DNA from: Alphaproteobacteria bacterium
GTDB lineage: Bacteria > Pseudomonadota > Alphaproteobacteria > Rhodobacterales > Rhodobacteraceae
DNA: 64,000 nucleotides
Direction of reading: 5' to 3'
Assembly (NCBI GenBank): GCA_030424865.1
Contig: JAUHVR010000006.1
Span: forward strand, 62,001 to 126,000
Positions within the stretch are counted from its first letter, which is position 1, and each line of letters starts with the position of its first letter. This document shows, in pieces, positions 8,212-16,912 of this stretch. The position numbers and the translations under genes are program-made. Under the pieces are notes generated by a model. The model made no database searches. It was not told the DNA's origin and worked only from the letters and a program-made list of their open reading frames with translations.

Positions 8212-9340
8212 GGATCACCACCTGGTTGTCTTCAATGGTCGCCACGGCCAGGCCACGCTGGTTGGTGCCGTCGGGCAAAAGGCGGAATACACCGCTTGCG
8301 CCGCTGAAACCAGCCGTTTGCGTCAAGGCTTCGACGGTCAAAGCGTCGCCCCTGCCAGCACTGGCCAGCGCACCAACCATGGCCACGCCGTCAAAGGCCA
8401 GACCCGCCAGCGCGTGGGGCGGCGTGCCGAACTGGGCGTTGTAACGGCCAGAGAAGCGCTCGACCGCGGTGCTGTCCGGAACCGCGAACCAGGCGCCTTG
8501 GGCGCCGGGCAGCCGGGCGATCTGCGGGTCCAGACCCCAGTTGGTCAGGCCGATGTACTGGGTCTTTTCGGGGTCAATGCCGCCTTCGGGCATCAGTTGC
8601 AGGAACAGGGGCAGCGCTCCTGCGGCGTTCGAGGTCAGTACGATGGCATCCGAGGCGCTGTCGCGAATGGCGTCGCGCGCCGGGACAATGGCGTTGATTG
8701 CGCCGTTTTGCGAAAACGGAAAGCCAGACGCCGCGACCGACATGCCGTTCAGACCTGCGGCCTGGGCAACGGCCACGCGGGCGACGTTGCCTTCGTCATT
8801 CTCGGGGTAGACCACGGTCACCGATTGCGACCCCTGGCTTGCCGCAAAGCTCATCACGCGGTTCGCGGTGTTTTCGAATGTCGCGCCCAGGACAAAGAGG
8901 TTGCCCCCTGCGATCGAGGCGTTGTTCGAGAAACTCACGACGTTGATGCCTTCGTCGACCACGGCCAGTGCCGCCGCGTTGGCGGCTGCACCAAACAGCG
9001 GTCCAAGGATGATCTTGGCCCCGTCGTCTACGGCCTTCTGGGCCTGGGCTGCTGCCACGGTGGCGTCGCCGCCTGTGTCGTAAACCCGCAGGTCGATGGT
9101 TGCCCCCTCGATGGCCGCCGCTGCCATGCGGGCGGCGTTTTCCAGGCTGGCTGCCACGGTGGCGGCGCCCTCGTCGGATTTCGGCAGAAGCAGCGCGACC
9201 GGCACAGGTTTCGACGCATCGATGCGCGGCCCGGTGTTCAAACCGCCGACGGTGGTCTGGCAGGCGGCCAGTGCACTCAGGGCAACGATCGCCGCAACGC
9301 GGCAGACCGCCTTGCGGGCAGGGGTCAAAACGGCAAACAT
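8171..9340 (-). CDS. Lipoprotein, penicillin-binding protein activator (LpoA/LppC-like)
   Basis: About 389 aa from MFAVLTPARKAVCRVAAIVA, with a lipobox (SALAAC) giving an outer-membrane lipoprotein. The rest is a type 1 periplasmic-binding fold resembling branched amino acid receptors: VPVALLLPKSDEGAATVAAS near the mature amino end and DGVAMVGALASAG near the end. Members of this group next to rsmI and yraN are annotated as activators of penicillin-binding proteins. It is divergent from rsmI, a common arrangement. Role in peptidoglycan synthesis is by family and synteny only. Confidence 0.82.
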   Translation of the reverse strand: MFAVLTPARKAVCRVAAIVALSALAACQTTVGGLNTGPRIDASKPVPVALLLPKSDEGAATVAASLENAARMAAAAIEGATIDLRVYDTGGDATVAAAQAQKAVDDGAKIILGPLFGAAANAAALAVVDEGINVVSFSNNASIAGGNLFVLGATFENTANRVMSFAASQGSQSVTVVYPENDEGNVARVAVAQAAGLNGMSVAASGFPFSQNGAINAIVPARDAIRDSASDAIVLTSNAAGALPLFLQLMPEGGIDPEKTQYIGLTNWGLDPQIARLPGAQGAWFAVPDSTAVERFSGRYNAQFGTPPHALAGLAFDGVAMVGALASAGRGDALTVEALTQTAGFSGASGVFRLLPDGTNQRGLAVATIEDNQVVILDPAPTSFGSAGF

Positions 9341-9428
9341 AATGGGGTGAGCTCCCTCGTTGCGGTGCGGGTCGAACCGCGTTGGTGTTTGCGCGCGATA
9401 ATAACGGTCCCGAAGGAGCGGTCCAGAC

Positions 9429-10289
9429 GTGAATCCCGAAACAAAGAAACTGACGCCCGGGCTGTACCTTGTGGCCACACCGATCGGGAATGCCCGCGAT
9501 ATCACTCTGAGGGCGCTGGATGTGCTGGCCTCGGCCGATGTTCTGGCGGCTGAAGACACGCGCAGCCTGCGGCGGCTGATGGAAATCCACGGTATTGCGC
9601 CGGGGGACCGGCCCCTGATTTCCTACCACGATCACAACGGCGCACGGGCCCGTCCCCGCCTTCTGGCCGAGCTCGAGGCCGGAAAATCGGTGGCCTATGC
9701 CTCTGAGGCGGGTACGCCCCTGATCGCCGATCCGGGGTTCGACCTGGCGCGTGAGGCCGCGGAAAAAGGACTGGCCGTGACCAGCGCGCCCGGGGCGTCT
9801 GCGGTGGTGACCGCGCTCAGCATCGCCGGGTTGCCGACCGACAGGTTCCTGTTTGCCGGTTTCCTGCCCAACGCCAAGGGACAGCGGAAATCCGCCCTCG
9901 CGGCGCTGAAGGACGTCCCGGCGACGCTGGCATTCTACGAATCACCCAAACGGGTGGCCGCGATGTTGAAAGACGCCGCCGAGATCCTGGGCGCTGACCG
10001 GCCCGCCGCGCTGTGCCGCGAGTTGACCAAGAAATTCGAGGAATGCCGAAAGGGCAGCTTGTCTGAGCTGGCGGCAGGTTTGGCCGAGGCCCCGGTCAAA
10101 GGTGAAATCGTGGTGCTGATCGATCGGGGAAAACCGGGGGATGTTAGCGAAACGGAAATAACCGCTGCGCTAGAACTGGCGCTGACCGAAATGTCAGTGC
10201 GGGACGCGGCGGACCATGTCTCCGGTCTCTTTGGCGTCCCGCGCAGGCCGGTCTACCAACAGGCCATGCAACTTGCTGGCCGCAAATAG
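9429..10289 (+). CDS. rsmI: 16S rRNA (cytidine(1402)-2'-O)-methyltransferase
   Basis: 286 aa, normal length. GTG start with AAGGAG ten bases before. Tetrapyrrole-methylase fold: PGLYLVATPIGNARDITLRA, the LAAEDTRSLRRLM segment, ISYHDHN, SEAGTPLIADPGFDL and PGASAVVTALSIAGLPTDRF are all RsmI signatures. It methylates the ribose of C1402 in 16S rRNA using S-adenosylmethionine. First gene of a forward set with yraN, gshB and an esterase. Confidence 0.96.
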   Translation: MNPETKKLTPGLYLVATPIGNARDITLRALDVLASADVLAAEDTRSLRRLMEIHGIAPGDRPLISYHDHNGARARPRLLAELEAGKSVAYASEAGTPLIADPGFDLAREAAEKGLAVTSAPGASAVVTALSIAGLPTDRFLFAGFLPNAKGQRKSALAALKDVPATLAFYESPKRVAAMLKDAAEILGADRPAALCRELTKKFEECRKGSLSELAAGLAEAPVKGEIVVLIDRGKPGDVSETEITAALELALTEMSVRDAADHVSGLFGVPRRPVYQQAMQLAGRK

Positions 10290-10298
10290 GGACCGCAG

Positions 10299-10673
10299 AT
10301 GACAACAGCCGCCTTCAGATCTCAGACCGGGTTTCATGCAGGGCTCAGCGCCGAAGCCATCGTTGCACGCGATTATGAACGCCGCGGGTATCGCATTGCT
10401 TGTCGTCGCTGGCGCGGTCAGGCGGGTGAAATCGATTTGATCGCGGAAAGCCCGCGTGGCGAACTGGCCTTTATCGAGGTCAAGAAAAGCCGCTCGTTTC
10501 ATCGTGCGGCCGAACGTGTCGGGCGGCGGCAAATGCAGCGGATTTGTCTGGCTGCCGAGGAGTTTCTGGGCACGCAACCCAATGGTTTGTTGACCGACAT
10601 GCGCTTTGATGTCGGCCTTGTCGATGGCAGCGGCACGGCGCAAATCATTGAAAACGCCTTTCAAGCGGCATGA
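10299..10673 (+). CDS. yraN: YraN family protein (UPF0102)
   Basis: 124 aa, nine bases after rsmI. It carries the PD-(D/E)XK-like core of YraN: AEAIVARDYERRGYRIACRR, then GEIDLIAE and LAFIEVKKSR. The fold suggests a Holliday-junction-resolvase-like nuclease, but no activity is established for the family. Strong synteny with rsmI. Confidence 0.93.
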   Translation: MTTAAFRSQTGFHAGLSAEAIVARDYERRGYRIACRRWRGQAGEIDLIAESPRGELAFIEVKKSRSFHRAAERVGRRQMQRICLAAEEFLGTQPNGLLTDMRFDVGLVDGSGTAQIIENAFQAA

Positions 10674-10740
10674 CCATGCATTGAACCCCGGGCGACCTTG
10701 CGCCATGTAAGGCAGGCGCAGCCGTTTCCTCGGGGGAAGT

Positions 10741-11676
10741 ATGAAGATCGCATTCCAGATGGACCCGATCGGTCCAGTTGATATCAACGCAGACAGCACA
10801 TTTCGCATCGCCGAAGAGGCTCAGGCCAGGGGGCATGAGCTGTTCTACTACACGCCGGACAAGCTGGCCTTCCAGGAAGGCCGGGTGACGGCGCGGGGGC
10901 AGGATCTGAGGGTCCAGCGCGTGCAGGGCGATCACGCGATCTTGGGTGAGATGCGCGAAGTTGATCTGGCCGAGTTTGACGTGGTCTGGCTGCGGCAGGA
11001 CCCGCCCTTTGACATGTTCTATATTACCACGACCCACCTGCTGGACCGTCTGGCGCCGGGCACCCTGGTGGTGAACGACCCGTTCTGGGTGCGCAACTAC
11101 CCCGAAAAGCTGCTGGTTCTGGATTTCCCGGATCTTACGCCGCCGACCACCATTGCCCGCGACCTTGATACGATCCGCGACTTCAAGGACCGCCACGGCG
11201 ATGTCATCCTGAAACCGCTTTACGGCAATGGCGGGGCCGGGGTTTTCAAGCTGACCGCGGACGACCGCAACCTCAGTTCGCTGCACGAACTTTTCACCGG
11301 TTTTTCCCGCGAACCCTTGATCGTGCAGAAATTCCTGCCCGACGTCAGCGCGGGCGACAAGCGGGTGATCCTGATCGATGGCGAACCGATTGGCGCGATC
11401 AACCGCGTGCCTGCGGCGGGTGAGACACGGTCGAACATGCACGTTGGTGGACGGCCCGAGAAAATCGCGCTCAGCGACCGGGATCGCGAGATTTGCGCCG
11501 CGATCGGGCCCTTGTTGCGCGAAAAGGGGCAGGTCTTTGTCGGGATCGACGTGATCGGCACCTACCTGACCGAAATCAACGTGACCTCGCCCACCGGCAT
11601 TCAAGAGCTTGAGCGTTTTGATGGCATCAACGTCGCCGAACGCATCTGGGAGGTGATCGAGGCCAAGCGCGCATGA
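10741..11676 (+). CDS. gshB: Glutathione synthase
   Basis: 311 aa. Joins gamma-glutamylcysteine and glycine with ATP. The amino domain begins [20 protein letters not shown], and the ATP-grasp region shows [38 protein letters not shown] and [15 protein letters not shown], all diagnostic of GshB. Its stop overlaps the start of the following esterase (ATGA). Cytoplasmic. Confidence 0.97.
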   Translation: MKIAFQMDPIGPVDINADSTFRIAEEAQARGHELFYYTPDKLAFQEGRVTARGQDLRVQRVQGDHAILGEMREVDLAEFDVVWLRQDPPFDMFYITTTHLLDRLAPGTLVVNDPFWVRNYPEKLLVLDFPDLTPPTTIARDLDTIRDFKDRHGDVILKPLYGNGGAGVFKLTADDRNLSSLHELFTGFSREPLIVQKFLPDVSAGDKRVILIDGEPIGAINRVPAAGETRSNMHVGGRPEKIALSDRDREICAAIGPLLREKGQVFVGIDVIGTYLTEINVTSPTGIQELERFDGINVAERIWEVIEAKRA

Positions 11677-12575
11677 GCCGCCGGTTGGCGCTGTTCAACC
11701 GGGGTTTGCGGCTTTTTGTGAAACCCAGGCTGCGGCGCACGCACGACGTCGAAACGGGGCGCCAGGACTTTGCCCGCGCCGCGCGGCTGTTCTTTCGGCG
11801 GCCCAGCCATACCTTCGCGCCCGACCGGGACGACCCGCGCCTGACCTGGATCCGCACCGGCCCGGTCACGCCGCGGCGTCTGATCTTTTACGTGCATGGA
11901 GGGGCCTATCTTGTCGGCAGCCCGGCGACGCATCGGGGCCTGATGGCGCGGCTGTCACGCCTGACCGGGATCGAGGTTTGCGCACCCAGCTACCGGCTGG
12001 CCCCAGAACACCCCGCGCCCGCCGCGTTCGAAGATGTTGCATCCGCCTTTCAGACCGTTCTGGACCGTGGCTATCGACCGGAAGACATCGTTCTGGCTGG
12101 TGATAGTGCGGGCGGCGGGACCGTCCTGGCGTTGTTGGCCAAGCTCTGTGATCAGGGGCAACGCCCGCGCGCGCTGGTGGCGTTTTCACCGTGGACCGAT
12201 CTGGACATGACCGGCGTCAGCCTGCGCACCAACGCGCTGTCCGATCCCCTGCTGCCGCCCGACCGGATGGACGAGATCGTCGGGATGGTGCTCAAGGGGA
12301 CCTCCCCCCGCGACCCGCGCGTTTCGCCGCTATATGCCCGGTTCGACGCGCCGCCGCCGGTGATGCTGCATTACAGCCAGACCGAGATTCTGCGTGACGA
12401 TGCGGTGCGCATGGGCGCACGGCTGCAGGAACAGGGCGGGCGTGTGGTGTTGCAACGCCATGACAGTGCCCCCCATGCCTGGCCAATCTTTGACGGCTGG
12501 TTCCCCGAGGCGCGAGCGACGCTGAAAGCCTCGGCTCAGTTCATTCAGGCCTCTTTCGAGGACACCAGCCGATAG
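11673..12575 (+). CDS. Alpha/beta hydrolase, hormone-sensitive-lipase type
   Basis: 300 aa. Shows the HSL oxyanion motif HGGAYLVGS, the nucleophile elbow [14 protein letters not shown] and a late catalytic His in [10 protein letters not shown], with the acid probably in [13 protein letters not shown]. Likely a carboxylesterase on small acyl esters. Translation is coupled to gshB by ATGA overlap. The 3' end overlaps the convergent yifB gene by 31 bases. Substrate unknown. Confidence 0.9.
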   Translation: MSRRLALFNRGLRLFVKPRLRRTHDVETGRQDFARAARLFFRRPSHTFAPDRDDPRLTWIRTGPVTPRRLIFYVHGGAYLVGSPATHRGLMARLSRLTGIEVCAPSYRLAPEHPAPAAFEDVASAFQTVLDRGYRPEDIVLAGDSAGGGTVLALLAKLCDQGQRPRALVAFSPWTDLDMTGVSLRTNALSDPLLPPDRMDEIVGMVLKGTSPRDPRVSPLYARFDAPPPVMLHYSQTEILRDDAVRMGARLQEQGGRVVLQRHDSAPHAWPIFDGWFPEARATLKASAQFIQASFEDTSR

Positions 12576-14059
12576 CTCAGCGCCTCGGCCACATGGGGTT
12601 TGCGCAGATCCTCTGACCCGTCCAGATCGGCAATGGTGCGCGCAACGCGCAGCACGCGGTGATAGCCGCGCGCGGATAGCCCAAACCGCTCGGCCGCCCG
12701 TAGCAGCAGGTCGCGGCTCTCGGCGTCGGGTTTGGCGATCTCTTCCAGCAGCTGGCCTTCGGCGTCGGCGTTGGTGCGCAGACCGGGGGTGCCGTCAAAC
12801 CGATCAAGCTGCACCTCGCGCGCGGCCGCGACACGGGCGGCGACAGTGTCAGAACTGTCGCCGCTGGCGGGCAGGTCGAGGTCGGTGAAGGCCACCGGCG
12901 GCACCTCGATCCGCAGGTCGAACCGGTCCATCAGGGGGCCCGAGATGCGGCCCAGATAATCCTCTCCGCAGATTGGCGCGCGACCGCAGGCTCGGGACGG
13001 GTCGCTCAGATAGCCGCATTTGCAGGGGTTGGCAGCGGCAACCAGCATAAAGCGGCAGGGATAGCGGATGTGGGCATTGGCGCGGGCCACCATGACCTCG
13101 CCGGTTTCAATGGGCTGGCGCAGGGTTTCCAGGACGTTGCGCGGAAATTCCGGGAATTCGTCCATGAACAGGACGCCGTTGTGCGCGAGGCTGATCTCGC
13201 CCGGTTTTGCGCCACGACCGCCGCCGACAATGGCGGGCATGCTGGCGGTGTGGTGCGGCTCGCGAAAGGGGCGGGCGCGGGAAATGCCGCCTTCGTCAAG
13301 AAGCCCGGCGAGGGAGTGGATGATCGAGGTTTCAAGCGCCTCGGCCGGGGACAGCGGCGGCAGGATGCCCGGCAGGCGGGCCGCCAGCATGGATTTTCCC
13401 GACCCCGGCGTGCCGACAAACATCAGGTGGTGACGCCCGGCGGCGGCGATCTCCATCGCGCGTTTGGCGCGTTCCTGGCCTTTGACGTCGCGCAGGTCGC
13501 GGCCCGAGGCGTCGGGCATGACCTCGCCGGGTTCGCAGGGCGCCAGCACGGATTGGCCCGAGAAGTGGCGCACCACATCCAGCAGGGTGCGGGCGCCGAT
13601 GACCTCGCACCCGCCGACCCAAGCGGCCTCGGCCCCCGAGGCGCGGGCGCAGATCAGCGAACGGCTGTCCTCGGCAGCGGACATGGCGGCGGGCAGGGCG
13701 CCGATGACCGGCATCAGCGTGCCATCGAGCGAGAGTTCGCCCAGTGCCACGGTGTCGGCTACCGCGTCGCCGGGCACAATCTCTAGCGCGGCCAGCAGGC
13801 CCAGGGCGATGGGCAGGTCGAAGTGCGAGCCTTCCTTGGGCAGGTCGGCCGGAGACAGGTTGATGGTGATCCGTTTCGACGGCAGCGCGATCGACATCGA
13901 GGTCAGCGCAGTGCGCACCCGGTCGCGCGCCTCGGACACCGCCTTGTCCGGCAGGCCGACGATGGAAAAGGCCGGGATGCCCGGGGTGACGGCGCATTGC
14001 ACCTCGACCGGGCGCGCCTCGACCCCTTCGAATGCCACTGTGTAGGCGTGTGAAACCAT
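12545..14059 (-). CDS. YifB family Mg-chelatase-like AAA ATPase (ComM-like)
   Basis: 504 aa. The amino domain (MVSHAYTVAFEGVEARPVEV, IVGLPDKAVSEARDRVRTAL) is the ChlI/Lon-like fold. The AAA core has Walker A GTPGSGKSMLAARLPGILPP and Walker B VLFMDEFPEF, and there is a four-cysteine region around NPCKCGYLSDPSRACGRAPIC. In other bacteria ComM is a hexameric branch-migration helicase acting in transformation. Full length and intact. Single gene between an esterase and a GST. Confidence 0.93.
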   Translation of the reverse strand: MVSHAYTVAFEGVEARPVEVQCAVTPGIPAFSIVGLPDKAVSEARDRVRTALTSMSIALPSKRITINLSPADLPKEGSHFDLPIALGLLAALEIVPGDAVADTVALGELSLDGTLMPVIGALPAAMSAAEDSRSLICARASGAEAAWVGGCEVIGARTLLDVVRHFSGQSVLAPCEPGEVMPDASGRDLRDVKGQERAKRAMEIAAAGRHHLMFVGTPGSGKSMLAARLPGILPPLSPAEALETSIIHSLAGLLDEGGISRARPFREPHHTASMPAIVGGGRGAKPGEISLAHNGVLFMDEFPEFPRNVLETLRQPIETGEVMVARANAHIRYPCRFMLVAAANPCKCGYLSDPSRACGRAPICGEDYLGRISGPLMDRFDLRIEVPPVAFTDLDLPASGDSSDTVAARVAAAREVQLDRFDGTPGLRTNADAEGQLLEEIAKPDAESRDLLLRAAERFGLSARGYHRVLRVARTIADLDGSEDLRKPHVAEALSYRLVSSKEA

Positions 14060-14085
14060 GACCCCTGAAACTCCCAGGGATCAGA

Positions 14086-14124
14086 CTGCGGGCGTTAAGG
14101 TTGATCAAAGGTTAACGCCCGCAG
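14086..14124. repeat. 13-bp inverted repeat between GST and yifB
   Basis: CTGCGGGCGTTAA and TTAACGCCCGCAG are perfect complements around a 13-base loop. It lies after the end of the GST gene and before yifB on the same (minus) strand. The minus strand has no T-run after the stem, so it may be an unusual terminator, processing site or operator. Confidence 0.5.
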
Positions 14125-14133
14125 ATTTTGCTG

Positions 14134-15000
14134 TCAGAGCAGGGCTTTGAAGGCGGGCCAGGCTTCGGGGTCGGCCACTGTCTTGTCCCGGCAGAAAGCG
14201 TTGCAGAAGCCGAAGATGCGCCCGTCCAGCTCTAGCAGATGGGTGATTTCCTTGCCCGAGTAGGGGCAAGCGTCATTTTCCGGCGTGCCCGTGTCGACCG
14301 GTTTGGCGGCCAAGGCCTTGGGGCCGGGCCAGTTGGTCTTGGCATAGGTCTGCTCGTACCGTTCCAGCACTGCGCCCTGGGCAAAGCCCATGGCGCGCCA
14401 GCGACGGAACGCTAGGTCGTTCAGATGCGCCGCGACATAGGCCTGGGCAACCTCGCCCACCGGCAGGCCATAACCTGCGATCCGCGCGGCAACCGGGGCA
14501 TAGAAGGCATCGGCCACCGAATAGGTGCCGCACAGCCAGGGGCCGTCCTGGCCAAACCGGTTGCGGGCGTCCTCCCAGATCACGTTGATCCGGTCCAGAT
14601 CGGCACGCAGGTCGGCGTCGACCGGCACATCCAGAAAGGCATCGCGCAGGTTCATCGGGCACTGCGACCGCAGGGTGCCGAACCCGGCGTGCATCTCTGA
14701 CGTCAGGGTGCGCGCCACGGCGCGCGCGGCGGGATCAGTTGGCCAGTGCCCGGCATCGGGATGGCGGGTCGCCAGTTCCTCGGCAATCGCCAGCGATTCA
14801 GAGATCGCGATACCCTCGGGTGTGACCCAGGTCGGCACGGTGCGCGCCGGGGCATAGGCCGCCATTTGCTCGGCGACCGTGGCCTTGTTGAAGTCCACAA
14901 CCTGCTTTGGCACCGACAAGCCAAAGCGTTCGAACAGCAGCCAACCGCGCAGCGACCAGCTGGAATAGGTGTAATCACCGATAAAAAGTGTCTGTGTCAT
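14134..15000 (-). CDS. Glutathione S-transferase family protein with Cys-containing C-terminal extension
   Basis: 288 aa, longer than a usual GST (about 200-230). The amino thioredoxin-fold domain begins TLFIGDYTYSSWSLRGWLLF with a Ser-rich active-site turn, then TVPTWVTPEGIAISESLAIA, the conserved glutathione-binding ES motif. The helical domain follows. The last ~45 residues carry ACPYSGKEITHLLELDGRIF, then GFCNAFCRDK with Cys at about 245, 266 and 270. That tail resembles small YHS/TRASH-like metal modules and is not part of the GST fold. Cytoplasmic; substrate unknown. Confidence 0.85.
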   Translation of the reverse strand: MTQTLFIGDYTYSSWSLRGWLLFERFGLSVPKQVVDFNKATVAEQMAAYAPARTVPTWVTPEGIAISESLAIAEELATRHPDAGHWPTDPAARAVARTLTSEMHAGFGTLRSQCPMNLRDAFLDVPVDADLRADLDRINVIWEDARNRFGQDGPWLCGTYSVADAFYAPVAARIAGYGLPVGEVAQAYVAAHLNDLAFRRWRAMGFAQGAVLERYEQTYAKTNWPGPKALAAKPVDTGTPENDACPYSGKEITHLLELDGRIFGFCNAFCRDKTVADPEAWPAFKALL

Positions 15001-15057
15001 GGGCGCATCCTGCCGGGTTCACGCGCCTCTGTGAAATGGTGTTTTCTGCCGCGGTCC

Positions 15058-15072
15058 ATCACGGATCGTGAT
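15058..15072. promoter_or_regulatory. Palindrome upstream of rpoH (ATCACG-GAT-CGTGAT)
   Basis: Perfect 6-bp arms with a 3-base centre in the divergent region between the GST and rpoH genes, upstream of the RpoE-like promoter. Could be a repressor site; no known regulator consensus is matched. Confidence 0.35.
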
Positions 15073-15122
15073 GAGTTCACAAGGGTGTCACGGCTCTGTG
15101 ATCTCAAATTTTTCGAAGTTGG

Positions 15123-15151
15123 TGATCCGATACGTCCAGCCACCCGTACGA
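15123..15151 (+). promoter_or_regulatory. RpoE-type (ECF sigma) promoter of rpoH
   Basis: TGATCC, an 18-base spacer, then TACGA, ending 43 bases before the rpoH start. Established knowledge: in Rhodobacter sphaeroides the RpoE/ChrR promoter consensus is TGATCC-N18-TAAGA, and rpoHII is one of its targets. The match is exact at -35 and spacing and one base off at -10. Confidence 0.65.
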
Positions 15152-15194
15152 CAGATCAAAGGCCCACAAGCGGTCCTTAATCTGGGGAGCGACC

Positions 15195-16073
15195 ATGCCA
15201 CTTGACGGTTTAGACGATCAGACCTTGTCCCGCCGCGCCATGAAGGCCGAGCTGCTGGATGCAGAGACAGAGTTGAAACTGGCCTATGCCTGGCGCGACC
15301 AGCGCGACGAGGCGGCTCTGCATCGGTTGATCACGGCCTATATGCGTCTGGCGATCTCGATGGCAGCAAAGTTCAAGCGGTACGGCGCACCGATGAACGA
15401 CCTGATCCAGGAAGCGGGGCTGGGTCTGATGAAGGCGGCTGACAAGTTTGATCCCGACCGGGGGGTGCGGTTCAGCACCTATGCGGTCTGGTGGATCAAG
15501 GCCTCGATCCAGGATTACGTCATGCGCAACTGGTCGATGGTTCGGACGGGCTCGACCTCTTCCCAGAAATCGCTGTTCTTCAACATGCGCCGGGTTCAGG
15601 CGCGTCTGGAACGCGAGGCGGCGGCCGAAGGCGGGTCGCTGGACCGGCACCAGCTGCGGCAGATGATCTCGACCGAGATCGGCGTGCCGTTGGCGGATGT
15701 CGAGATGATGGAAGGCCGGTTGTCAGGCTCTGATTTCTCGCTGAACGCGACTCAGTCGGTAGACGATGAGGGGCGCGAGTGGATTGACGCACTGGAAGAC
15801 GAAGGTGCGCAGGCCGCCGAGGTGGTCGAGGCGGATCTGGACAACGAGCAGCTTCGCGGCTGGCTTCTGGCGGCACTGAACGACCTGAGCGACCGCGAAC
15901 GCTTTATCGTGCGCGAACGCAAGCTGCGCGACACGCCGCGGACCTTGGAAAGCCTGGGATCAGAGCTTGGCCTGTCCAAAGAGCGCATCCGTCAGCTCGA
16001 GGCGGCTGCTTTCGTGAAAATGCGGAAATCGCTTGAAGCGCAGTCGCACGAGGTTCAGAACTTCCTCGCATGA
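15195..16073 (+). CDS. rpoH: RNA polymerase sigma-32 factor, RpoH (RpoHII-like)
   Basis: 292 aa. Region 2 (LITAYMRLAISMAAKFKRYG, DLIQEAGLGLMKAADKFDPD, FSTYAVWWIKASIQDYVMRN) includes the alphaproteobacterial RpoH box SSQKSLFFNMRR. Region 4 ends with LGLSKERIRQLEAAAFVKMR. Rhodobacteraceae usually have two RpoH paralogues; the RpoE-like promoter 43 bases upstream favours the oxidative-stress one (RpoHII), which is inference. The stop overlaps the start of chaN (ATGA), so the two are coupled. Confidence 0.95.
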   Translation: MPLDGLDDQTLSRRAMKAELLDAETELKLAYAWRDQRDEAALHRLITAYMRLAISMAAKFKRYGAPMNDLIQEAGLGLMKAADKFDPDRGVRFSTYAVWWIKASIQDYVMRNWSMVRTGSTSSQKSLFFNMRRVQARLEREAAAEGGSLDRHQLRQMISTEIGVPLADVEMMEGRLSGSDFSLNATQSVDDEGREWIDALEDEGAQAAEVVEADLDNEQLRGWLLAALNDLSDRERFIVRERKLRDTPRTLESLGSELGLSKERIRQLEAAAFVKMRKSLEAQSHEVQNFLA

Positions 16074-16855
16074 GGATACTCGCAACATCTGTGGTCTGGG
16101 CCTGCATCGGCGTTGCCGCGCAGGCGGCGGACGTGACGTTTCTGGGCGAGGTGCATGACAACCCCGGACACCACGCACGCCAGGCCGAAGAGGTTCGGGC
16201 CATCCAGCCCGCGGCCATCGTCTGGGAAATGCTGTCTGCCGAAGACGTGCAGGCAGTGACGCCTGAGTTGGTGTCAGACGCAGAGGCCCTGGCCGAAGCG
16301 CTGGACTGGGGCGCATCTGGTTGGCCGGAATTTTCCATGTATTATCCGATTTTCTCGGCTGTTCCGGGTGCGCGGCACTATGGGGCCGAGGTCTCTCGGG
16401 ATCGGGCCTTTGGCGCGATGCAGGGCGGGTTGGCCCAGACCTTTGGCCCGGATGCCGCTGACTTCGGCCTGACCGAGGATTTGCCCGAAGACCAGCAAAC
16501 ACGGCGCGAGGCGCTGCAGCTTGCGGCCCATTGCGATGCGATGCCGGCCGAGATGTTGCCGGTCATGGTCTCGATCCAGCGGTTGCGCGATGCCGAACTG
16601 GCGCGCGCCGCACGGCAGGCCTTTCGCGACACTGGCGGGCCGGTGGTGGTGATCACCGGCAACGGGCATGCACGGCCCGATTGGGGGGCGCCCGCGCTGC
16701 TCAAATTGGCCGAGCCGGGGCTGGAGACACGCACGCTGGGGCAGGGAGAGCTGGGCGGCGGCGCGCCGGATGGCGGCTTTGACGAGGTGGTCTGGTCCGA
16801 ACCCGCTGAGCGTCCCGACCCATGTGAGGCCTTTCTGAAGAACCGCAACAATTGA
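16070..16855 (+). CDS. ChaN family protein (haem-binding-type domain)
   Basis: 261 aa. Amino-terminal signal peptide (MRILATSVVWACIGVAAQAA), then the ChaN core: VTFLGEVHDNPGHHARQAEE, IVWEMLS, ALDWGASGWPEFSMYYPIF, and a late VVVITGNGHAR. ChaN-like proteins (Campylobacter ChaN) bind haem and are tied to iron uptake. Here there is no obvious lipobox, so it is probably periplasmic. Overlap with rpoH implies production under RpoH/RpoE conditions. Confidence 0.85.
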   Translation: MRILATSVVWACIGVAAQAADVTFLGEVHDNPGHHARQAEEVRAIQPAAIVWEMLSAEDVQAVTPELVSDAEALAEALDWGASGWPEFSMYYPIFSAVPGARHYGAEVSRDRAFGAMQGGLAQTFGPDAADFGLTEDLPEDQQTRREALQLAAHCDAMPAEMLPVMVSIQRLRDAELARAARQAFRDTGGPVVVITGNGHARPDWGAPALLKLAEPGLETRTLGQGELGGGAPDGGFDEVVWSEPAERPDPCEAFLKNRNN

Positions 16856-16912
16856 GTTCTGTGCGGTGGCTGCGTAACACTGGCGCGACCAGACAGCGAA
16901 CAGGACACGACC

